From: Bordetella genomosp. 13
Lineage (GTDB): Bacteria; Pseudomonadota; Gammaproteobacteria; Burkholderiales; Burkholderiaceae_B
Direction: 5' to 3'
Assembly: GCF_007679965.1 (NCBI RefSeq)
Contig: NZ_VEHL01000011.1
Coordinates: 62,001 to 126,000, forward strand
DNA length: 64,000 nt
The position numbers and the translations under genes are program-made. Positions 59,378 through 64,000 of the stretch are shown here, in pieces. The notes under the pieces are model-generated. The model had not been told where the DNA came from. It made no database searches and saw only the letters and a list, made by a program, of their open reading frames with translations. The stretch's first letter is position 1, and the number at the start of each line of letters is the position of its first letter.

Positions 59378-60364
59378 CTATTGCAGCCGTATGCCCAGCT
59401 CCTTGATGAGCGGCGCCATCTCGGCCCGGTCGGCCGCGATGGTGCGGGCCAGCTCGTCGGCGGTGCCGCCAATGGGGATCATGCCCAGGGTCTGCATCTG
59501 CGCCTTCATCGCGGGCTCGCTCAAGATGCGCGCCACGGCCTGCTGAATCTGTTCGGCGCGCTCGCGCGGCACGCCGGCCGGGGCCATCAGGCCAATCCAC
59601 GGCTGAGGCGCATAGCCCGTCAGGCCCGACTCGTCCAGCGTGGGCGTGTCGGGCAGGCCGCCGAAACGCTGCGGGCTGGTGATGGCCAGCGCCCGCAGCC
59701 GGCCGCTGTCGATCAGGCCCTTGGAACTGGACGGCGCATCCAGCGCCACGTCCAGCTGGCCGCCGATCAGGTCGCTCTGGGTCTTGCTGGACGACGACGA
59801 GGGCACGTACAGCGCCTTGATGCCGGCGCGACGCGCGGTCTGCTCCCACACCAGGTGAAAGGCCGTGCCGACGGAGAACGAGCCCACGCTCAGGCTGCGC
59901 TGCCGGCTGGCCTGCACGAAGTCGTCCCAGGTGCGCAGCGGGCTGTCGGCCGCCACGATGAACAGGAACGGCGTGCGCGCCACCAGCGCGATGGGCTGCA
60001 GGTCTTTCTCGGTGTCGAACGGCAACTGGTCGACGGCGAACGGCACGATGGTGACGGTCGAGGCCACCACCATGCCCAGCGTATAGCCGTCAGGTGGCGA
60101 CTTCAGCAAGGCGCTGGTGCTGATGATGCCGGACGCCCCGGGACGGTTCTCCACCACGACGGGCTGGCCCCAGGCCTCGCCCAGCCTGGCGGCCAGCACG
60201 CGCAGCATCACGTCCACCGGCCCGCCGGGCGGATTGGACACGATGATGCGGACGGGACGGTCCGGAAACGCGGCCTGCGCGGTCGATGCGGCGGCCAGTG
60301 CGGCGGCCAGTGCGGCGGCCACGGTGAAGACTGCCATCGCGGCTCGCCTGAGACGCTGGAACAT
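59378..60364 (-). CDS. Tripartite tricarboxylate transporter (Bug) binding protein
   Basis: A 328-residue periplasmic binding protein of the Bug/TctC family. The Sec signal peptide ends at AQA (about residue 31). Family text: IIVSNPPGGPVDVMLRVLAA, VVENRPGASGIISTSALL and PPDGYTLGMVVAST, and the C-terminal MIPIGGTADELARTI. It lies 44 bases after a carboxylesterase gene, so the two may form a transcript in which the esterase releases an acid or alcohol. Ligand unknown. This is the third Bug protein in the window, without tctAB. Confidence 0.92.
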   Translation of the reverse strand: MFQRLRRAAMAVFTVAAALAAALAAASTAQAAFPDRPVRIIVSNPPGGPVDVMLRVLAARLGEAWGQPVVVENRPGASGIISTSALLKSPPDGYTLGMVVASTVTIVPFAVDQLPFDTEKDLQPIALVARTPFLFIVAADSPLRTWDDFVQASRQRSLSVGSFSVGTAFHLVWEQTARRAGIKALYVPSSSSSKTQSDLIGGQLDVALDAPSSSKGLIDSGRLRALAITSPQRFGGLPDTPTLDESGLTGYAPQPWIGLMAPAGVPRERAEQIQQAVARILSEPAMKAQMQTLGMIPIGGTADELARTIAADRAEMAPLIKELGIRLQ

Positions 60365-60408
60365 GAACTACCCCCTTGTGATATGTGTATTGGTGTGCCG
60401 CGCGGACC

Positions 60409-61698
60409 TCAGCCGGCGTCCAGCGCCTGCACGTGCGGTGCGGCCGGCCACGATGCGGCCGCACCGCCCGGCTCCTGCCCGCGGATGAAAGCCAGCCAGG
60501 CCTGCTGCGTGGCCTGCGCCAGCCCGCGCGCCGCCTGCCCGTCCAGGCCTTGCAGCATGGGCGCGTCGGCGAAGGCCTCCAGCGTGCCGAACACGAAGGG
60601 CAGCTCGATGCAGTGGCAGGCGCCGAAGCGCGGCGTGGGCGCCACGTCGAAGCGCGCCAGCCAGGCCTGCCGGCCCTGCTGCCGCGCCCACTCGGCCCAC
60701 TGCCGGCCGGGCGCCCCGAAGACCTGCTCGCTGTGAGCGGGCACGGTGTCCCAATCGGCGCCGGGAAAGGCGGCCATCTCGTCGCGGGTATAGGCCACCA
60801 GCACGTCCGCGCGGCCGGCCGCGCGCCGCAGGGCCGGCTCGACGTCGTCGGGCAGGACGTCCCCGTCGCGGACCGGCCCGAACAGCGAGCGGCCCGAGCC
60901 TTCGGCCTGCAGCGCGGCCACGACCTGCGGATCGCGCTGCGCCTGCAGGAAATTCTGGAAAGGCAGCTCGCGCGCCTGCGCCAGCGTCCGGGCGCCCGCC
61001 GCCCGCAGCACCAGGTCGCCCAGCGCCTGGGCCTGCCGCGCGCTACGGTAGCCGCGCCCCAGCGACGCGCTCTGCAGGATGGCGCGTGAAAAGCGCGGCT
61101 GGCGGGCCAGCATCGCGCAGATCGACGAGGCGCCGGCGGACTGGCCCATCAGCGTCACGCGCGAGGCGTCGCCGCCGAACGCGGCGATGTTGTCCATCAC
61201 CCAGTCGACCGCCGCCTCCATGTCCAGCAGCGCCACGTTGGCCGTTTCGCCGGGCACGTACAGCCAGCCCAGCGCGGCCAGCCGATAGTTCACTGCCACC
61301 ACGACCACGTCGCCCTGCGCGGCCAGCCGCGCGCCGTCGTACCAGGGCAGGTCCCCCGCGCCGCTCTGCCAGGCGCCGCCATGCAGCCAGACCACGACGG
61401 GCCGCGCGGCCGGCTCGATGCCGGGCGTCCACACCGTCAGGTGCAGGCAGTCTTCCGACTGTTCCGCCTCGAAATCCCCCATGGCCTCGCGCAGTCGCGA
61501 GGGCAGTTGCGGAGGAATCGGGCCCGAACGCGTCGCATCGCGCACGCCCTGCCAGGCGGCGGCGGACCGCGGCGGCGCGAAGCGCAGGGGCCCAACGGGC
61601 GGCGTCGCATAGGGGATGGCGCGGAAACTGCACACCTCGCCCTGCCGCGCGCCGCGCAGCGCACCTTGCCGTACCTCGATCTGCACCGTCTCGGTCAT
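60409..61698 (-). CDS. Carboxylesterase family protein (type B)
   Basis: A 429-residue alpha/beta-hydrolase of the type-B carboxylesterase family. Visible: IPYATPPVGPLRFAPP, the SEDCLHLTVWTP signature, the oxyanion HGGAW at residues 106-110, and the nucleophile Ser187 in LMGQSAGASS. There is no export signal, so it is probably cytoplasmic. GGGAGG precedes the ATG at 61698, and the longer frame is rejected. It is somewhat shorter than the usual 480-550 residues. It precedes the Bug gene. Confidence 0.9.
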   Translation of the reverse strand: MTETVQIEVRQGALRGARQGEVCSFRAIPYATPPVGPLRFAPPRSAAAWQGVRDATRSGPIPPQLPSRLREAMGDFEAEQSEDCLHLTVWTPGIEPAARPVVVWLHGGAWQSGAGDLPWYDGARLAAQGDVVVVAVNYRLAALGWLYVPGETANVALLDMEAAVDWVMDNIAAFGGDASRVTLMGQSAGASSICAMLARQPRFSRAILQSASLGRGYRSARQAQALGDLVLRAAGARTLAQARELPFQNFLQAQRDPQVVAALQAEGSGRSLFGPVRDGDVLPDDVEPALRRAAGRADVLVAYTRDEMAAFPGADWDTVPAHSEQVFGAPGRQWAEWARQQGRQAWLARFDVAPTPRFGACHCIELPFVFGTLEAFADAPMLQGLDGQAARGLAQATQQAWLAFIRGQEPGGAAASWPAAPHVQALDAG

Positions 61699-61820
61699 CC
61701 TGCCTCCCTGGCCTGACGGCCGCCGCGTGGCGGCCTCCCGCCACATGGTAGGGAGAAATGGCCATTACGGGACATGCCGGTTTCGATCGGACCCATGCGG
61801 GACCGGAATACCCCGCGGGG

Positions 61821-62672
61821 TCAGCCGGCGTAGTCCGTGGCCAGCGCCGAGCCCCGCCACGCCTCGATATCCCGGCGCACCGACTGCATCTTCTGTTCGG
61901 CCAGTTCGTTGGAGATCCTGCCCGCGAACAGGTGCAGCGGCGGCTCGGCCACGTCGGCCGCCTGCATGATCAGCAGCGCCAGCCGGTCCGGATCGCCGGG
62001 CTGGTTGCCGTGCAGCGTGTCCAGGTGCAGGTCCAGCGAGGCACGGGCCTCTGCGTAGTCGTCGATCTGGCGCTCGGACACGGCCAGCGCGTCGCTGGCC
62101 AGGAAATCCGTGCGCACCGGGCCGGGATAGACCACGGTGGCCTTGATGCCCAGTTCCGCCACCTCGGCCGCCAGCGATTCCGTCAGGCCCGCGATCGCGA
62201 ACTTGCTGGCCGCGTAGCTGCCCCAGCCCGCGTAGCCGCCCTGGTAGCCCACGATGGACGAAATATTGATGACGTGCCCGGCGCGCCGCGCACGCAGGTG
62301 CGGCAAGGCATGGCGCAGCACCGTGGCGGGCGCGAAGACGTTGACCTCGAAGTTGCGGCGCAGTTCGGCGTCGGACAGGGCCTCGATGGCGCCCTGCTGG
62401 GCGTAGCCCGCGTTGTTGACCACGACGTCGATGTGGCGGAACGCGTCGATGGTCCGCCGGATGGCGGCGGCGATGCTCTGCTCGTCGGCCAGGTCGGCCT
62501 GCAGCGCCAGGAAGCGCCCGGCGGGCGCATCCGGATGGGCCTCGGCCAGTTGCGCCAGCGAGCGCGAGGTGGCAGCCACGCGGTCGCCGCGCGCCAGGGC
62601 GTGCGACACCAGCCGGCGGCCGATGCCCTTGGAGGCTCCGGTGATGAACCAGGCCTTCGGTTGTTCGTTCAT
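61821..62672 (-). CDS. SDR family oxidoreductase
   Basis: A 283-residue classical short-chain dehydrogenase/reductase. It shows AWFITGASKGIGRRL (cofactor), VVVNNAGYAQQGAI, the catalytic Ser in INISSIVGYQG and YAASK, with a normal YxxxK pair. The C-terminal 40 residues are longer than the core fold. The ATG at 62672 follows AGGAG; the longer open frame overlaps the next gene and is rejected. It lies 83 bases downstream of a second SDR gene, both reading away from a divergent AraC regulator. Substrate unknown. Confidence 0.91.
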   Translation of the reverse strand: MNEQPKAWFITGASKGIGRRLVSHALARGDRVAATSRSLAQLAEAHPDAPAGRFLALQADLADEQSIAAAIRRTIDAFRHIDVVVNNAGYAQQGAIEALSDAELRRNFEVNVFAPATVLRHALPHLRARRAGHVINISSIVGYQGGYAGWGSYAASKFAIAGLTESLAAEVAELGIKATVVYPGPVRTDFLASDALAVSERQIDDYAEARASLDLHLDTLHGNQPGDPDRLALLIMQAADVAEPPLHLFAGRISNELAEQKMQSVRRDIEAWRGSALATDYAG

Positions 62673-62755
62673 GGATGCTCCTTGGATGAGGGATGAGGGA
62701 TGCCCGCGTGGCCTGCCGGGCGCCGGCAGCCAGCGGCGACCGCGCCCGGAGACGC

Positions 62756-63496
62756 TCAATACGGGCTGGCCGTCGGACGCACCACGATCTCGTTCACGTC
62801 CACGCCGGCCGGCTGGTCTATCGCATAGGCGATGGCGCGGGCGATCGCGTCCGGGGTCATCGCCACGCTGCGGAACTGGCGCATGGCCGCCTGCGCGCTG
62901 GCGTCCGTGATCGTGTCGGCCAGCTCGGACTCGACCACGCCGGGACAGATCACCGTCACGCGCAGCCTGTCGGTCTCCTGGCGCAGGCCGTCGGAGATGG
63001 CGCGCACCGCGAACTTGGTGGCGCTGTACACCGCGCATTGCGGCCACACCGCCAGGCCGCCGATGGACGAGATGTTGATGACCTGGCCTTCGCCCTGCCG
63101 CTCCATGATGGGCAGCACCGCGGCGATGCCGTGCAGCACGCCGCGGATGTTGACGTCGATCATGCGGTTCCACTCGTCCAGCTTCAGCGCGTTCAGCGGC
63201 GACAGCGGCATCACGCCCGCGTTGTTGACGATGACGTCGATGCGGCCGAACGTGTCCATCGCGTATTGCGCGAAGGCGGCGGTGTCCTCGGCCGAGGTCA
63301 CGTCCAGCGCGCGGTAACGCACCGATTCGCCGGCCTCGCCCAGCGAATCGACCAGCGCGGCCAGGCGGTCGGTGCGGCGCGCGCCGATCACCAGGCGGTG
63401 CCCCTGCGCGGCCAGCAGGCGCACCGCGCCCTCGCCGATGCCGCTGCTGGCGCCGGTGACGAGGATGACCTTGGACTGTCGGGATTGGTTTTCCAT
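62756..63496 (-). CDS. SDR family oxidoreductase
   Basis: A 246-residue classical SDR: VILVTGASSGIGEGAV (cofactor), IVNNAGVMPLSPLNAL, the catalytic Ser in INISSIGG and YSATK with intact YxxxK. The tail VDVNEIVVRPTASPY is typical of the group annotated as YdfG-like or related dehydrogenases. GGAG seven bases upstream favours the ATG at 63496 over the GTG two codons earlier. It diverges from the AraC gene, with a 238-base control region between them. Confidence 0.91.
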   Translation of the reverse strand: MENQSRQSKVILVTGASSGIGEGAVRLLAAQGHRLVIGARRTDRLAALVDSLGEAGESVRYRALDVTSAEDTAAFAQYAMDTFGRIDVIVNNAGVMPLSPLNALKLDEWNRMIDVNIRGVLHGIAAVLPIMERQGEGQVINISSIGGLAVWPQCAVYSATKFAVRAISDGLRQETDRLRVTVICPGVVESELADTITDASAQAAMRQFRSVAMTPDAIARAIAYAIDQPAGVDVNEIVVRPTASPY

Positions 63497-63734
63497 TTGC
63501 ACACTCCTATCGATGGGCCATGGCCGGCGGTGGGCACGCGATTTTCAGGGCCGTGCCGGCCTGGGCGGTTGTTCGGCCTTGCATATCAAGAGCCTGTGTA
63601 GAAATGGTAGAAGCGCGGGCCCGCGGCTTGAATACCCATGACGATTCGATGCTTGCCCATTCCTATCGATCGTCTCGACCCCTGCGCCGCGGGCCGCCTA
63701 CAATGGAACCACGCGGCCGACACGGAGACCCATC
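63497..63734. promoter_or_regulatory. Divergent region between SDR and AraC genes
   Basis: No gene is seen. TCCTATCGAT occurs as a direct repeat at 63505-63514 and 63661-63670. TACAAT at 63699-63704 is a candidate -10 box for the AraC gene. Direct repeats of this length fit AraC-type control of both directions, but the evidence is thin. Confidence 0.4.
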
Positions 63735-64000
63735 GTGAGAAGCACCACCCCGGCATCGCTGAAGATGACCGACATCCTGATGCGCCTGGCGCCCAACGAG
63801 GGCTATACCCAATCCGCCCTGGACAGCGTGCGCCTGATGCGTTCGAACCGCCCGCTGGCGCGCACGCCGGTGCTGTACGAGCCAAGCATCGTCATCGTCT
63901 GCCAGGGCCGCAAGCTGGGATTCCTGGGCGACGAGATGTACGTGTACGACCCGCAGCAATACCTGGTGCTGTCGGTGCCGCTGCCCTTTTCCACCGAGAC
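63735..64000 (+). CDS. AraC family regulator, N-terminal part (cut by window end)
   Basis: The first 88 codons of an AraC-type regulator with the PF06719-like N-terminal domain: PVLYEPSIVIVCQGRKLGFL, then GDEMYVYDPQQYLVLSVPLP. The HTH part lies beyond the window. It begins with GTG at 63735, with GGAG eight bases upstream; ATG 10 codons later is an alternative. It diverges from two SDR genes. AraC_N regulators commonly activate an adjacent SDR or aldo/keto reductase, so the SDR pair is the likely target. Confidence 0.87.
   Translation, partial: MRSTTPASLKMTDILMRLAPNEGYTQSALDSVRLMRSNRPLARTPVLYEPSIVIVCQGRKLGFLGDEMYVYDPQQYLVLSVPLPFSTE

Overview
The window is GC-rich DNA from a betaproteobacterium, most likely Alcaligenaceae (Bordetella/Achromobacter group). 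The clues are three tripartite-tricarboxylate (Bug) binding proteins, a Burkholderiales-type 14-subunit nuo operon ending in a DUF2818 gene, and a GramNeg porin gene directly upstream of nuoA. From memory, B. pertussis has the same porin-nuoA neighbourhood. Species cannot be fixed from sequence alone. No rRNA, tRNA, CRISPR array or complete insertion sequence was seen.

Layout. 1-4.4 kb: the 3' end of mfd, serB, and a convergent penicillin-acylase family gene. 4.7-9.7 kb: a minus-strand catabolic unit with a GntR/FCD regulator, two Bug binding proteins, an IMDH/ICDH-family dehydrogenase and a PDC-hydrolase-like amidohydrolase; a palindromic site lies in front of the regulator. 9.8-25 kb: the complete respiratory complex I operon nuoA-N plus a DUF2818 gene, closed by a strong terminator; NuoL carries an unusual His/Asp-rich insert. 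25.1-30.3 kb: a major porin, a TetR-thioesterase pair, and a lipid-kinase/metallophosphoesterase/PAP2 operon. 30.4-38.4 kb: a large phosphoesterase lipoprotein, a TetR regulator with two palindromic operators, an aldo/keto reductase, a thiopurine methyltransferase, a stand-alone DUF772 (transposase N-terminal domain) protein behind an AT-rich block, a membrane protein and a nitroreductase.

38.5-48.2 kb is a light-related region: a lipoprotein-like alpha/beta hydrolase diverges from a bacteriophytochrome histidine kinase, a single-domain response regulator and a REC-PAS-HK-REC-REC hybrid kinase. These are followed by a Cys-rich exported protein, a DUF445 membrane protein and a convergent DNA photolyase. 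48.4-52.8 kb is a metal-uptake-like module (DUF2946 protein, TonB receptor, PepSY membrane protein). 53-54.6 kb holds a SulP transporter behind a long, hairpin-rich leader. 54.7-55.3 kb is a decayed RelE-like toxin with an intact HTH antitoxin. 55.4-64 kb holds metabolic genes: an SDR lacking the usual catalytic residues, a BetT-like transporter, a LysR regulator, a Bug protein, a carboxylesterase, two classical SDRs and the start of a divergent AraC regulator.

The observations most worth a second look are the phytochrome phosphorelay, the DUF772 protein and its AT-rich regulatory block, the broken toxin with a surviving antitoxin, the NuoL His-rich insert, the SulP leader and the paired TetR operators.
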